Shown in pieces: positions 21,271 through 29,918 of a DNA stretch of 64,000 nucleotides. Under the pieces are notes generated by a model. That model was not told the DNA's origin. It searched no databases and saw only the letters and a list, made by a program, of their open reading frames with translations. The stretch comes from Prochlorococcus sp. AG-347-K18 (GTDB lineage Bacteria; Cyanobacteriota; Cyanobacteriia; PCC-6307; Cyanobiaceae). The translations under genes were made by a program, and so were the position numbers. The stretch is taken from NCBI GenBank assembly GCA_003281365.1, contig QCCF01000005.1:26677-90676 (forward strand), written 5' to 3'. Numbering within the stretch: position 1 is the first letter of the stretch; each line of letters opens with the position of its first letter.

Positions 21271-22446
21271 ATGAATAATTTCGTGAGTATTGAACTTGGT
21301 TTAAATAAAAAAGTCAGAAGGGCTTATGGCATTGACGAAATAGCTTTAGTTCCTAGTAAAAGAACACTTGATTACGATTTGACTGATCCTTCTTGGTTAA
21401 TAGGTGATTTAAAGAGAGAAGTTCCAATTGTAGCTAGTGCTATGGACAGCGTTGTTGATGTTAATGCAGCTGTAGAACTTACTAAATTAGGTGCTTTGGG
21501 CGTTATTAATATGGAGGGAATACAAACGCGATATGAAAATCCTGATGAAATATTAAATCAAATAGCATCAGTCGGGAAAAATGATTTTGTTCCATTAATG
21601 CAGAAGATATACAGTGAGCCAGTTAAGGAGGGATTAATTATTAAGAGAATAAATGAGGTTAAAGAAAGGGGAGGCATCGCAGCATTCAGTGGAACTCCTC
21701 AAGCTGCCATAAGATTTAAAGAGACTCTTGAAAACTCTAAGTTAGATTTATTTTTCCTTCAGGGAACAGTTGTTTCAACCGAGCACCTTGGGATGGAAGG
21801 CAAGGAAACATTAAATATTAAAGATCTCTGTCAATCCATGAAAGTGCCTGTTATAGCTGGTAATTGTGTTACTTATGAAGTCTCTAAACTTCTTATGGAG
21901 GCAGGCGTTGCAGGTTTAATGGTTGGTATAGGCCCTGGAGCGGCATGTACTTCAAGAGGTGTATTAGGAATCGGAATCCCTCAAGCAACTGCAATTGTTG
22001 ATTGTAGTGCGGCAAGAGATGATTACTTTAAAGAAAGTGGTCGTTATGTTCCTATTATCGGGGATGGTGGAATTGTGACGGGTGGGGATATTTGTAAATG
22101 TTTAGCATGTGGTGCAGATGCTGTAATGATTGGTTCGCCAATTGCTAAATCATCAAATGCACCAGGTAAGGGATTTCACTGGGGTATGGCTACTCCAAGT
22201 GCCATATTGCCAAGGGGTACAAGAATTGAAGTTGGTTCTACAGGATCCCTAGAAAGGATAATCAAAGGTCCAGCCTTAATTGATGATGGTACTCATAATT
22301 TATTAGGTGCCATAAGAACTTCAATGAGTACTTTGGGGGCTAAAAACATCAAAGAAATGCAAGAAGTTGAAATAGTTATTGCTCCATCTCTTTTGACAGA
22401 GGGCAAAGTCTATCAAAAAGCCCAACAGATTGGGATGGGTAAATAG
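21271..22446 (+). CDS. guaB: IMP dehydrogenase-related protein, GuaB3 type
   Basis: A TIM-barrel protein of the IMPDH/GMP reductase superfamily, 391 residues, lacking the CBS domain pair found in classical IMPDH. The active-site loop reads GIGPGAACTSRGVLG around residue 225, with the catalytic cysteine. Other motifs are ASAMDSVVDVNAAVELTKLGALGVINMEG and DGGIVTGGDICKCLACGADAVMIG. Cyanobacteria commonly annotate this as guaB, though its true catalytic activity in the GuaB3 group is debated. Position upstream of Yfr1 and trxA is conserved in cyanobacteria. Confidence 0.88.
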   Translation: MNNFVSIELGLNKKVRRAYGIDEIALVPSKRTLDYDLTDPSWLIGDLKREVPIVASAMDSVVDVNAAVELTKLGALGVINMEGIQTRYENPDEILNQIASVGKNDFVPLMQKIYSEPVKEGLIIKRINEVKERGGIAAFSGTPQAAIRFKETLENSKLDLFFLQGTVVSTEHLGMEGKETLNIKDLCQSMKVPVIAGNCVTYEVSKLLMEAGVAGLMVGIGPGAACTSRGVLGIGIPQATAIVDCSAARDDYFKESGRYVPIIGDGGIVTGGDICKCLACGADAVMIGSPIAKSSNAPGKGFHWGMATPSAILPRGTRIEVGSTGSLERIIKGPALIDDGTHNLLGAIRTSMSTLGAKNIKEMQEVEIVIAPSLLTEGKVYQKAQQIGMGK

Positions 22447-22488
22447 TTCTTGGAGCAAAATTATAAAAACTAGTTAATTAAGTATTAA

Positions 22489-22518
22489 TTGAAAAATTCC
22501 TTGATTAGGAGTTATTAT
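22489..22518 (+). promoter_or_regulatory. Sigma-70 type promoter of Yfr1
   Basis: A TTGAAA -35 element (22489-22494) and a TATTAT -10 element (22513-22518) are separated by 18 bases and end six bases before the inferred 5' end of Yfr1 at about 22524. The match to the bacterial consensus and the placement are direct observations; the start point is inferred. Confidence 0.65.
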
Positions 22519-22523
22519 TAAAT

Positions 22524-22582
22524 GATGGGGGAAACCCCATGCTCCTCACACACTAAATTGCCCGATTAATCGGGCTTTTTTT
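22524..22582 (+). ncRNA. yfr1: Yfr1 small regulatory RNA
   Basis: Three parts match the known cyanobacterial Yfr1 layout between guaB and trxA. First is a 5' hairpin ATGGGG-GAAA-CCCCAT (22525-22540). Then comes an unpaired stretch with the ultra-conserved core CTCCTCACAC (22542-22551). Last is a 16-base perfect palindrome GCCCGATTAATCGGGC (22560-22575) followed by seven T as terminator. Yfr1 in Prochlorococcus is known to base-pair with porin mRNAs through that core. Here the base before the core is G rather than the A of the usual ACTCCTCACAC. Confidence 0.93.
22560..22582 (+). terminator. Rho-independent terminator of Yfr1
   Basis: GCCCGATT/AATCGGGC forms a perfect eight-pair stem followed by TTTTTTT. 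It terminates Yfr1 and any read-through from guaB before trxA. Confidence 0.9.
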
Positions 22583-22672
22583 AGATATTTTGTTACTTTT
22601 GTCATTTTATCTGTAATGAAATCATCACTTAAAAAAATTGCCTGCTAAATTTTCAAAAGGAATACTTAAATT

Positions 22673-22996
22673 ATGTCAACAGCTCCAGCCGTAACTGACT
22701 CTTCATTTGACAAGGATGTACTTCAAAGTGATCTACCAGTATTAGTTGATTTTTGGGCACCATGGTGTGGCCCCTGTAGAATGGTTGCACCAGTTGTGGA
22801 AGAAATTTCAAAAGACTTTGATGGAAAAATTAAAGTTTTTAAATTAAATACAGATGAGAATCCTAATGTTGCGAGTCAATATGGAATTAGAAGTATTCCA
22901 ACATTAATGATCTTTAAAGGAGGTCAAAAGGTTGATACTGTAGTGGGAGCTGTACCAAAAGCAACTCTTTCGAGCACTTTAAGTAAGCATCTATAA
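22673..22996 (+). CDS. trxA: Thioredoxin (m-type)
   Basis: A 107-residue thioredoxin with active site WAPWCGPCR (Cys32 and Cys35), the cis-proline segment [12 protein letters not shown] and the [11 protein letters not shown] strand-helix. It reduces disulfides of Calvin cycle and other cytoplasmic enzymes using ferredoxin or NADPH electrons. It is preceded by Yfr1 and followed 11 bases later by hisH. Confidence 0.96.
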   Translation: MSTAPAVTDSSFDKDVLQSDLPVLVDFWAPWCGPCRMVAPVVEEISKDFDGKIKVFKLNTDENPNVASQYGIRSIPTLMIFKGGQKVDTVVGAVPKATLSSTLSKHL

Positions 22997-23007
22997 ATTA
23001 AAAAGCT

Positions 23008-23625
23008 TTGCATAAAATTGGGCTTATAGACTACGGGATGGGTAATATTCATTCTGTTACAAAATCTCTAGAAAGTCTTGGAGAGGAAATATTATTAATC
23101 AAAAATTTTAATGATACAAGGGATTGTAAGGCAGTAATACTTCCAGGGGTTGGATCATTTGATCCCGCGATGAATAATCTCGTAAATTCTGACTTAATAA
23201 ATGATTTGAAAAAATGGATTAAAACTGGGAAGTCTTTTTTAGGGATTTGTTTAGGTTTGCAACTTCTTTTTGAATCAAGTGATGAAGGAAAAGTTCAAGG
23301 ACTAGGAATTCTAAAAGGAAAAATAAAAAAAATACCTTATATAATTGATCAAAGAATTCCACATATGGGTTGGTGCCAACTTTTATCTACAAAGCCAAAT
23401 ACTTTATTACACTCAAGAGAATTAAATAATTGGGTCTATTTTGTCCATTCCTATCATGCAATACCAGATGACTTTAATATCATTGCAGCTCAGGTTAATT
23501 ATGGTAATGAAAAACTGACAGCGATAATAGAGAATGAGAATTTGTTAGCTTGTCAATTTCATCCAGAAAAATCTGGCAAAACCGGAGATAAGCTTTTAAG
23601 AAGATGGCTAAGTAATATTCAATAA
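23008..23625 (+). CDS. hisH: Imidazole glycerol phosphate synthase, glutaminase subunit
   Basis: HisH provides ammonia to HisF for imidazole ring formation in histidine synthesis. The class I amidotransferase triad is visible: Cys81 in LGICLGLQLLFE, then His185 and Glu187 in CQFHPEKSGKTG. The N-terminal GLIDYGMGNIHSV is diagnostic. The start is a TTG at 23008, which gives MHKIGLIDYG and fits the family length of ~205 residues. It lies between trxA and rsmD on one strand. Confidence 0.95.
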   Translation: MHKIGLIDYGMGNIHSVTKSLESLGEEILLIKNFNDTRDCKAVILPGVGSFDPAMNNLVNSDLINDLKKWIKTGKSFLGICLGLQLLFESSDEGKVQGLGILKGKIKKIPYIIDQRIPHMGWCQLLSTKPNTLLHSRELNNWVYFVHSYHAIPDDFNIIAAQVNYGNEKLTAIIENENLLACQFHPEKSGKTGDKLLRRWLSNIQ

Positions 23626-23635
23626 CTTTTTACGG

Positions 23636-24235
23636 ATGAAGACAAATTTAAGATTAATAGGCGGTAAAAGACTTCAAAGTCCAGATAATATCCATACAAG
23701 ACCTACAACTTTGAGAGTAAGAGAGGCTATTTTTAATATTTTAAATAATAGAGTTCAAAATAGTAACTGGTTAGATTTGTTTAGCGGAACAGGTGCCGTA
23801 TCTTGTGAGGCATATAATCATGGGGCAAGTAAAATTATTGCAATTGAAAGAAATAAAAATAACTCAAAAATTTGTTTAAAAAATTTACTTTCATTGCAAG
23901 ATATAGAAAATAGAAAAAATGATTTTGAAGTTATTTGTAAAGACGTTTTGAACTGGACTAAACCAAATTACGAGAGGAATTCATCATCTAAAGTTATAGA
24001 TTTAAGCAAATTAAAATTTGATTTTGTTTATTTAGATCCCCCATATGATCTGAATTGCTATGAATTAGTTTTGAATCAAATATTTAATTGTAATTTCTTG
24101 AAAAAAGACTCTGTCGTTATTTGTGAACATTCTCCAAACATATTCATCAAAAAAAGTACTTTATGGGAAACTGTGGATGTTAGAGAATATGGACAATCAA
24201 GGTTAACATTTTTAATCAATGTCCAGCATACCTGA
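23636..24235 (+). CDS. rsmD: 16S rRNA (guanine-N2)-methyltransferase, RsmD family
   Basis: An SAM-dependent methyltransferase of 199 residues with N-terminal [11 protein letters not shown] and [18 protein letters not shown] motif [15 protein letters not shown] and catalytic [10 protein letters not shown]. RsmD methylates G966 of 16S rRNA in E. coli. It starts ten bases after hisH. The 3' end overlaps the convergent petG coding sequence by 24 bases. Confidence 0.9.
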   Translation: MKTNLRLIGGKRLQSPDNIHTRPTTLRVREAIFNILNNRVQNSNWLDLFSGTGAVSCEAYNHGASKIIAIERNKNNSKICLKNLLSLQDIENRKNDFEVICKDVLNWTKPNYERNSSSKVIDLSKLKFDFVYLDPPYDLNCYELVLNQIFNCNFLKKDSVVICEHSPNIFIKKSTLWETVDVREYGQSRLTFLINVQHT

Positions 24236-24331
24236 ACCTCTTCTGTATTGATTCCAAGCACTTACGAATAATCCAAGAAGAGTAATAGGTACCAACCCTA
24301 AAACAATTCCACATAGAAGAGGCTCTATCAT
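24212..24331 (-). CDS. petG: Cytochrome b6-f complex subunit V
   Basis: The 39-residue product begins [20 protein letters not shown] and ends [12 protein letters not shown], a near-exact match to the PetG family. It is a single transmembrane helix of the cytochrome b6-f complex. An in-frame upstream extension to 24457 exists, but the family start is the ATG at 24329-24331. It overlaps the 3' end of rsmD tail to tail and is divergent from the cytochrome cM gene with a 55-base spacer. Confidence 0.95.
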   Translation of the reverse strand: MIEPLLCGIVLGLVPITLLGLFVSAWNQYRRGSGMLDID

Positions 24332-24386
24332 TTTTTTGACTTTTTTAAAATTCTTATTCACAATTGTTACATAGAGATTATTTTTT

Positions 24387-24770
24387 GTGTCAACATCTTC
24401 ATCATCTGCAGCAGAAAAAGACCTTAAAAGAGACTTCTTGAAAAAGTCTATTATCATTTTTGTTGTTTTTTTGATAGGTCTTTCGATATTTTTTTTAAAA
24501 AATTATGAAAATAATAACTATATTATTGAAACTCTAGCTCTTGATGGATCGGCTAAAGAGGGGGATGCTCTTTTTAAGATAAATTGTGTCGGATGTCATG
24601 GAATTACTGCAAGAGGATTAGTAGGACCAGACTTACACTCAGTAACTCAACGTTTGAATGACAAAGAAATAATAAATCAAGTTACTGGTGGCCTCACTCC
24701 TCCCATGCCAAGTTTTGAAATTGATTCTGAAAGCATGTCAAATTTATTAAAGTATCTACATACTCTTTAA
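24387..24770 (+). CDS. cytM: Cytochrome cM (membrane-anchored c-type cytochrome)
   Basis: A 127-residue protein with a GTG start, an N-terminal transmembrane anchor (residues ~20-38), and a haem c site CVGCH (67-71). The likely axial Met is in PPMPSF (Met107), and the helix LLKYLHTL closes the fold. Cytochrome cM is a low-abundance cyanobacterial electron carrier linked to suppressing heterotrophy and to stress; its precise role is unsettled. It sits head to head with petG, and its stop overlaps the next start as TAATG. Confidence 0.85.
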   Translation: MSTSSSSAAEKDLKRDFLKKSIIIFVVFLIGLSIFFLKNYENNNYIIETLALDGSAKEGDALFKINCVGCHGITARGLVGPDLHSVTQRLNDKEIINQVTGGLTPPMPSFEIDSESMSNLLKYLHTL

Positions 24771-25519
24771 TGATTTTGGAGAAAATTTTTTCTAATTTAA
24801 AAATTATATTAGTTGAACCAAATGGCCCTATAAATGTAGGAAGTGTTGCGAGATTGTGCTCTAACTATGAAGTTGAAGAATTAAGAATTGTTTCTCCTAA
24901 ATGCGATATATTTTCCTTAGAAGCAAAAAAAATGGCTCTTAAAGGTCAAAAATATCTTGATAAGTGTAAGATTTTTGATGATCTTGAAAAAGCAATTTTT
25001 GACTGTGATTTGGTTCTCGCATCTTCTGGAAGGGTTGACGTAAGTAAAGATTTATTTATTGAATCTTCTGAAGAAATATTTAACTGGATTTTAACTTTTA
25101 AAATAATCAGAAATTTAGCAATAATATTTGGAAGAGAAGACAGAGGTTTAACTAATGATGAATTACTTCTGGCAAATAAGATATTTAATATTCCAACTTC
25201 TAGGAATAATCCTTCTTTAAATCTTTCTCACGCAGTTTCAATAGTTTTGTATGAATTAAATAAGACTTCTAAGTCGAATTTCAAAAAGGATTCTGAAGTT
25301 TTTAATCTTGCATCATCAAAGCAAATACATGATTCATTTGTTGAGATAGAGGAATTGCTTTTGAAGGTTGGATATCTTTTAAAACATACCTCCAAGGCAA
25401 AAATAGGTAAATTTAAAAGTTACTTACATAGAGCAAACACATCTATGCATGAAATGAATGTCTTAAGAGGTATTGTCCATCAAATAAACTGGTTTTTGAA
25501 GAATTCAAAAAGAAATTAG
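24770..25519 (+). CDS. trmJ: tRNA 2'-O-methyltransferase, TrmJ-like SPOUT family
   Basis: A 249-residue SpoU/TrmH-type SPOUT methyltransferase. The N-terminal LVEPNGPINVGSVARLC, central FGREDRGLTNDEL and SLNLSHAVSIVLYEL form the knotted SAM site. The AxxMxx pattern AKKMALKGQ and the extended helical C-terminus are typical of TrmJ, which methylates position 32 of several tRNAs. The start overlaps the cytM stop by one base, indicating translational coupling. Confidence 0.88.
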   Translation: MILEKIFSNLKIILVEPNGPINVGSVARLCSNYEVEELRIVSPKCDIFSLEAKKMALKGQKYLDKCKIFDDLEKAIFDCDLVLASSGRVDVSKDLFIESSEEIFNWILTFKIIRNLAIIFGREDRGLTNDELLLANKIFNIPTSRNNPSLNLSHAVSIVLYELNKTSKSNFKKDSEVFNLASSKQIHDSFVEIEELLLKVGYLLKHTSKAKIGKFKSYLHRANTSMHEMNVLRGIVHQINWFLKNSKRN

Positions 25520-25625
25520 GAACGAATAAATTAAGAAAGAATTTATTGCGTTGCATTTTTAATTTGATAAGGATATTTACTAAAAACATTTTCTGAAGTA
25601 GCATCTATTGATTATTTGAATATCA

Positions 25626-26729
25626 TTGAAAACTAAAACTGTGACTACAACAAAGAAAAGAAGAGTTTTCCCTTTTACAGCTGTAATTGGTCAAGAAGAA
25701 ATGAAATTAGCACTCTTATTAAATGTTATTGATCCAAGAATTGGAGGAGTGATGATAATGGGAGACAGAGGGACTGGAAAGTCAACAACAATTAGAGCCT
25801 TGGCTGATTTGTTGCCAGCTATTGACGTAGTTAAAGATGATCCATACAACAGTTCCTTAATTGATCCTGATTTACAGAGCAAAGAAGTTTTGGAAAAAAT
25901 TGTTCAAGGAGAAAATTTAGAGAGTATTCAAAAACAAGTCCCCATGGTTGATTTGCCATTAGGGGCTACTGAAGACAGACTTTGTGGAACTATTGATATA
26001 GAGAAAGCTTTGAGTGAAGGTGTTAAGGCATTTGAACCAGGCTTATTAGCAAAAGCTAATAGAGGTTTACTATATGTTGATGAAGTGAATTTACTTGATG
26101 ATCATTTAGTTGATGTACTTTTAGATTCCGCTGCCTCTGGATGGAATACTGTTGAGAGGGAGGGGGTATCAGTTCGACACCCTGCGAGGTTTGTCCTAAT
26201 TGGATCAGGCAATCCAGAAGAAGGTGAATTAAGGCCTCAACTATTGGATAGGTTTGGAATGAGTGTTGAGGTCAAAACAGTAAGAGATGCTGAATTAAGA
26301 GTTCAAGTAGTGGATCAAAGAACTTCTTTTGATGATAATCCTGATAAGTTTTCATTGAGTGTTGAGAAGCAACAGGATGAACTTCAACAAAAGGTTGTTA
26401 AGGCACAAGAATTATTAAATTCTGTCCAAATGGATGATGACCTTAGATTGAATATTTCAGCAATCTGTGGAGAACTTGATGTTGATGGTTTACGTGGAGA
26501 TATTGTTACAAATCGATCAGCAAGGGCAATTGCAGCCTTTGAGGGTAGAACTGAAGTAAGTGAAGATGACATAGCTAGGGTTATTTCTTGTTCTTTAAGA
26601 CATAGATTAAGAAAAGATCCTTTAGAACAAGTTGATTCCGGTGAAAGAGTTATACAAGCATTTTGTAAAGTTTTTGATTTAGATGAAAAAGAAAATCTTT
26701 CAAAATTCCAATTATCTGCAGAAGCTTAA
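25626..26729 (+). CDS. chlI: Magnesium chelatase ATPase subunit I
   Basis: An AAA+ ATPase of the ChlHID complex that inserts Mg into protoporphyrin IX, the first committed step of chlorophyll synthesis. The Walker A motif GDRGTGKST is at residues ~46-54, Walker B is in [14 protein letters not shown], and there is a sensor segment [19 protein letters not shown]. The TTG at 25626 gives a short basic tail before [10 protein letters not shown], matching the family. At 367 residues it is full length. ruvC follows after five bases. Confidence 0.96.
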   Translation: MKTKTVTTTKKRRVFPFTAVIGQEEMKLALLLNVIDPRIGGVMIMGDRGTGKSTTIRALADLLPAIDVVKDDPYNSSLIDPDLQSKEVLEKIVQGENLESIQKQVPMVDLPLGATEDRLCGTIDIEKALSEGVKAFEPGLLAKANRGLLYVDEVNLLDDHLVDVLLDSAASGWNTVEREGVSVRHPARFVLIGSGNPEEGELRPQLLDRFGMSVEVKTVRDAELRVQVVDQRTSFDDNPDKFSLSVEKQQDELQQKVVKAQELLNSVQMDDDLRLNISAICGELDVDGLRGDIVTNRSARAIAAFEGRTEVSEDDIARVISCSLRHRLRKDPLEQVDSGERVIQAFCKVFDLDEKENLSKFQLSAEA

Positions 26730-26734
26730 TTACA

Positions 26735-27208
26735 GTGAGAATAATTGGGATTGATCCTGGATTAGCAAGAGTCGGATATGGAATTATTGAAATAGAAAAT
26801 GAGAAAAAGACATTGTTAGATTGTGGCATTATTGAGACAGGTAAAGATAAAAAAGAAGAAGATAGACTTTATGAAATATTCAAAGATCTTAATGAATTAA
26901 TAAATTATTGGAATCCAGATGTAGCGGCGGTAGAAAAATTTTTCTTTTATAGATCAAGTACTACTATTAGCGTTGTTCAGTCTAGAGGAGTGATTATGAT
27001 GGTATTGGCTTCAAAAAAAATTCCTGTTAGTGAATATGCTCCTGCACAGATAAAATTAACTATTGCAGGGTCTGGAAAAGCATCTAAGAAAGAAGTTCTT
27101 GAGGCTGTTATGAATGACTTAGAACTTGACAATCCTCCAAAACCTGATGATTCAGCAGATGCATTGGCAATAGCACTCACAAAACTTAATGAGGAAGGTT
27201 TTAACTGA
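26735..27208 (+). CDS. ruvC: Holliday junction resolvase RuvC
   Basis: RuvC cleaves Holliday junctions during recombinational repair. The RNase H-like acidic residues are visible in [13 protein letters not shown] (Asp7), AAVEKFFF (Glu) and [13 protein letters not shown] (Asp pair). The GTG at 26735 places the first motif at residue 4, as usual. It has 157 residues and is probably co-transcribed with chlI and the next gene. Confidence 0.95.
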   Translation: MRIIGIDPGLARVGYGIIEIENEKKTLLDCGIIETGKDKKEEDRLYEIFKDLNELINYWNPDVAAVEKFFFYRSSTTISVVQSRGVIMMVLASKKIPVSEYAPAQIKLTIAGSGKASKKEVLEAVMNDLELDNPPKPDDSADALAIALTKLNEEGFN

Positions 27209-27217
27209 ATATTCAAT

Positions 27218-27775
27218 ATGACTATCTTTGAAAAAAAGAAAATAGAGAGGGAAACTTTTAGAAAACTTAGAGATAAAAATTCTTTTAGTCAAAGAGAAAA
27301 TGTAGAAAAGAATGTAAAAATATATGTTGATTCATTTATTAAGGAATATAAGAATATTCGTTATATGGCTATATATTGGCCACTTAAAAATGAAGTAGAT
27401 ATAAGAAGTCTTAAGGGAAGGATTTCTTTGGCTTTGCCGAAGTGTAAAAATAAAAAAGAGATGTTATTTTACCCATGGGATGAAAACCCTCTCATAAAAG
27501 ATTCTGAGGGGATACTAAGTCCAAATAATTCTTTTTCATTAAGCTATGAGCAGATAAGTATGATTTTCGTTCCATGTCTTTCTGTGGATAAAAATTTAAT
27601 AAGATTAGGTTATGGAGGAGGTTATTTTGATAAATTAAGGAGAGATAAAAATTGGAGGAATGTTCCATGCATAGGAGTATTAACCTCAAATTGTGTAAGC
27701 AAGACTCCATTAACTAGAGCTGAGTGGGATATTCCCTTATCAGGCTTTATCACAGAAAAAGAAATCTTTGTATAA
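27218..27775 (+). CDS. 5-formyltetrahydrofolate cyclo-ligase family protein
   Basis: It converts 5-formyl-THF to 5,10-methenyl-THF with ATP. The signature LIRLGYGGGYFDKLRR is near residues 126-141, and MAIYWPLKNEVD lies in the substrate region. The N-terminal ERETFRKLRDKNSF helix is typical. At 185 residues it is complete. It starts nine bases after ruvC in the same direction and ends before sufE. Confidence 0.9.
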   Translation: MTIFEKKKIERETFRKLRDKNSFSQRENVEKNVKIYVDSFIKEYKNIRYMAIYWPLKNEVDIRSLKGRISLALPKCKNKKEMLFYPWDENPLIKDSEGILSPNNSFSLSYEQISMIFVPCLSVDKNLIRLGYGGGYFDKLRRDKNWRNVPCIGVLTSNCVSKTPLTRAEWDIPLSGFITEKEIFV

Positions 27776-27815
27776 TAAGAGACTTACAAGTGGTTTATTA
27801 ATAGTTCTTTAAAAA

Positions 27816-28241
27816 ATGGAAAATCTAAAAGAATACAATAACTTATCAAAATTAGTAGAAAAGTTGAAGAAATCAGAAGATCCTAAAAGAAAATATGAAT
27901 ACATTTTGTGGTTAGGAAAAAAATTGAAAGAACCAAATAGAACCCTCTTTGTCGAAGAAAATAAGGTTAAGGGATGCGTTTCAGAAGTTTTTGTAAAGGC
28001 TAATATTAAAGGCGGCAAATTATTTTGGGAAGGATATTCTGATGCACTAATAACAAAGGGTTTATTGGCATTTCTAATTACTGGATTAAATGAATTAACA
28101 CCTAATGAGGTTGTTAAAGTAAATAAGAAATTTATAGAAGATACAGGTCTAAAAGCAAGTTTGACCCCCTCTCGATCAAATGGTTTCCTTAACATACTTT
28201 TGAAAATGCAGTCTCAAGCAAATGCATTTTTGGAGGTCTAA
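27816..28241 (+). CDS. sufE: SufE cysteine-desulfurase partner protein
   Basis: SufE accepts sulfur from SufS and passes it to the iron-sulfur scaffold. The 141-residue product shows YEYILWLGKKL, the sulfur-acceptor cysteine in NKVKGCVSEVFVKA, GYSDALITKGLLAFLITGL and LTPSRSNGFLNILLKM, all family hallmarks. In cyanobacteria the Suf pathway builds photosystem I and ferredoxin clusters. Confidence 0.95.
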   Translation: MENLKEYNNLSKLVEKLKKSEDPKRKYEYILWLGKKLKEPNRTLFVEENKVKGCVSEVFVKANIKGGKLFWEGYSDALITKGLLAFLITGLNELTPNEVVKVNKKFIEDTGLKASLTPSRSNGFLNILLKMQSQANAFLEV

Positions 28242-28277
28242 TAATATAAAATTAAATTCAAAGTCAAAGTAATAAAA

Positions 28278-29579
28278 ATGAGAAAATGTAAAGTTGGTAT
28301 TGTAGGTTTTGGTACTGTTGGTTCAGGAATTTATAGAATATTAAGTTCTGAAGCGGATTCACATCCCATTCTAAAAGAAATAGAAATTTCAAAAATAGCA
28401 GTTAAAGACCTTAGTAAAAAAAGAGATATTCAGCTAGATAATAATCTATTAACCGATGATCCATTTGATTTAATTAATGACCCCACTATAGATGTAATTG
28501 TTGAAGTAATGGGAGGGGTTGATTTAGCGAAAGATATTATTCTGCAATCATTAAAATCAGGTAAATCTGTTGTTACAGCAAATAAAGCAGTTATTGCAAG
28601 ATATGGAGAAGAAATATACAAAACTGCTGCTAGAGAAAGAGTATATATATTGTCAGAGGCGGCTGTCTGTGGAGGGATTCCAATAATTGAACCCTTAAAA
28701 AGATCATTAAAAAGTAATAGTATAAAAAAAATGGTTGGAATAATAAATGGCACAACAAATTTTATTCTTTCAAAGATGGCAAATGAAAAAGCTGATTATA
28801 AGGAAACCTTAAAATTAGCTCAAACCCTTGGATATGCAGAATTAGACCCAACGGCAGATGTTGAGGGACATGATGCCGCGGATAAGATTTCTATTCTTAG
28901 TGAACTTGCATTTGGAGGGAAGATCAAAAGAGATGAGATACATTCAGAGGGCATTAGTAAAATTAATCTAAAGGATATCGAATATGCCAATAAATTAGGA
29001 TTTGAAATAAAACTTCTGGCGCTCTCTGAAAGGCAAGAAATCGATAGTAATGATTCACTCGCTTTGAATATTTGGGTTGGCCCCTCCTTGATTCCAAAAT
29101 CTCATCCATTAGCAACAGTTATGGGAGTAAACAATGCCTTATTGATAGAGGCTGATCCTCTTGGAGAAATAATGTTTTATGGTCCAGGTGCTGGGAGTGG
29201 TCCAACTGCCGCATCAGTAGTATCAGACATATTAAATCTGCATGCAGAGTCTATAAAAAGTAATAAATTAATCGATCCATTATTATCTTTTGATTTCTGG
29301 AGAAACTGTCATATCAAAGGATCTTCAGAAATAAATAAAAAAAATTACCTTAGAATTATTTGTCTTGATAGTCCAGGAGTAATAGGAAAGATTGGAGATA
29401 TTTTTGGAAATAATAATGTATCAATCGAATCAATTGTTCAACTAGATGCAAGTGAAGATAAAGCCGAAATTGTTGTCATAACTCATGAAGTGAATAATGG
29501 GAATTTCGAGAAATCTAAAGATGAAATAAATTCGCTAAATGAAGTCAAAATTATTGCGAGTCAATTAAGTTGTATTTAA
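28278..29579 (+). CDS. hom: Homoserine dehydrogenase
   Basis: It reduces aspartate semialdehyde to homoserine for threonine and methionine synthesis. The NAD(P) motif VGIVGFGTVGSGIY is at residues ~7-20. The substrate signature includes ANKAVIARYGEE, GIINGTTNFILSKM and AELDPTADVEGHDAADKISIL. A C-terminal ACT domain (LDSPGVIGKIGDIFGNNNVS) mediates allosteric threonine control. At 433 residues it is the monofunctional form. Confidence 0.96.
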   Translation: MRKCKVGIVGFGTVGSGIYRILSSEADSHPILKEIEISKIAVKDLSKKRDIQLDNNLLTDDPFDLINDPTIDVIVEVMGGVDLAKDIILQSLKSGKSVVTANKAVIARYGEEIYKTAARERVYILSEAAVCGGIPIIEPLKRSLKSNSIKKMVGIINGTTNFILSKMANEKADYKETLKLAQTLGYAELDPTADVEGHDAADKISILSELAFGGKIKRDEIHSEGISKINLKDIEYANKLGFEIKLLALSERQEIDSNDSLALNIWVGPSLIPKSHPLATVMGVNNALLIEADPLGEIMFYGPGAGSGPTAASVVSDILNLHAESIKSNKLIDPLLSFDFWRNCHIKGSSEINKKNYLRIICLDSPGVIGKIGDIFGNNNVSIESIVQLDASEDKAEIVVITHEVNNGNFEKSKDEINSLNEVKIIASQLSCI

Positions 29580-29628
29580 AATAATAGTTTGCAAATTTCT
29601 ATATAGCTTGGTAAACCGAAGAAAGTAA

Positions 29629-29913
29629 GTGTTTAGTTTTAGCACCTTAATGATTCATTCAAAACTTTTAGATAATAAAAATGAAAAAAAAAATTTAATT
29701 TGTTCTGAAAAACTATACAAAGGTGCTTGCGTAAAAATTAAAAATAGCAATAAGACTTTTCAAGTAATTGGCTTAAATGTAGGCAAAAAAATTTGCTGGG
29801 TAAGAGAATGGCCTTTTGCTTGTGATTCTAAAAAAACATTTGCATTAGAAATAAGTCAAATAACCTTACAAATTTTTTGTTCAAATCATTACTTAGAACA
29901 ATTTAATATTTAA
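29629..29913 (+). CDS. Conserved hypothetical small protein, 94 aa (or 87 aa)
   Basis: No named family is recognised. The frame has a GTG at 29629 and an internal ATG at 29650; a start at the ATG would give 87 residues. The core FQVIGLNVGKKICWVREWPF and scattered cysteines suggest a small beta-rich fold. It is six bases upstream of the ABC substrate-binding gene and may be co-transcribed. Function is unknown. Confidence 0.6.
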   Translation: MFSFSTLMIHSKLLDNKNEKKNLICSEKLYKGACVKIKNSNKTFQVIGLNVGKKICWVREWPFACDSKKTFALEISQITLQIFCSNHYLEQFNI

Positions 29914-29918
29914 GAAAT

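Noticed and set aside
24332..24457. An in-frame N-terminal extension of petG on the reverse strand giving an 81-residue protein
   Set aside because: PetG is a 39-residue protein starting MIEPLLCG; the extension runs into the cytM region and has no family support.
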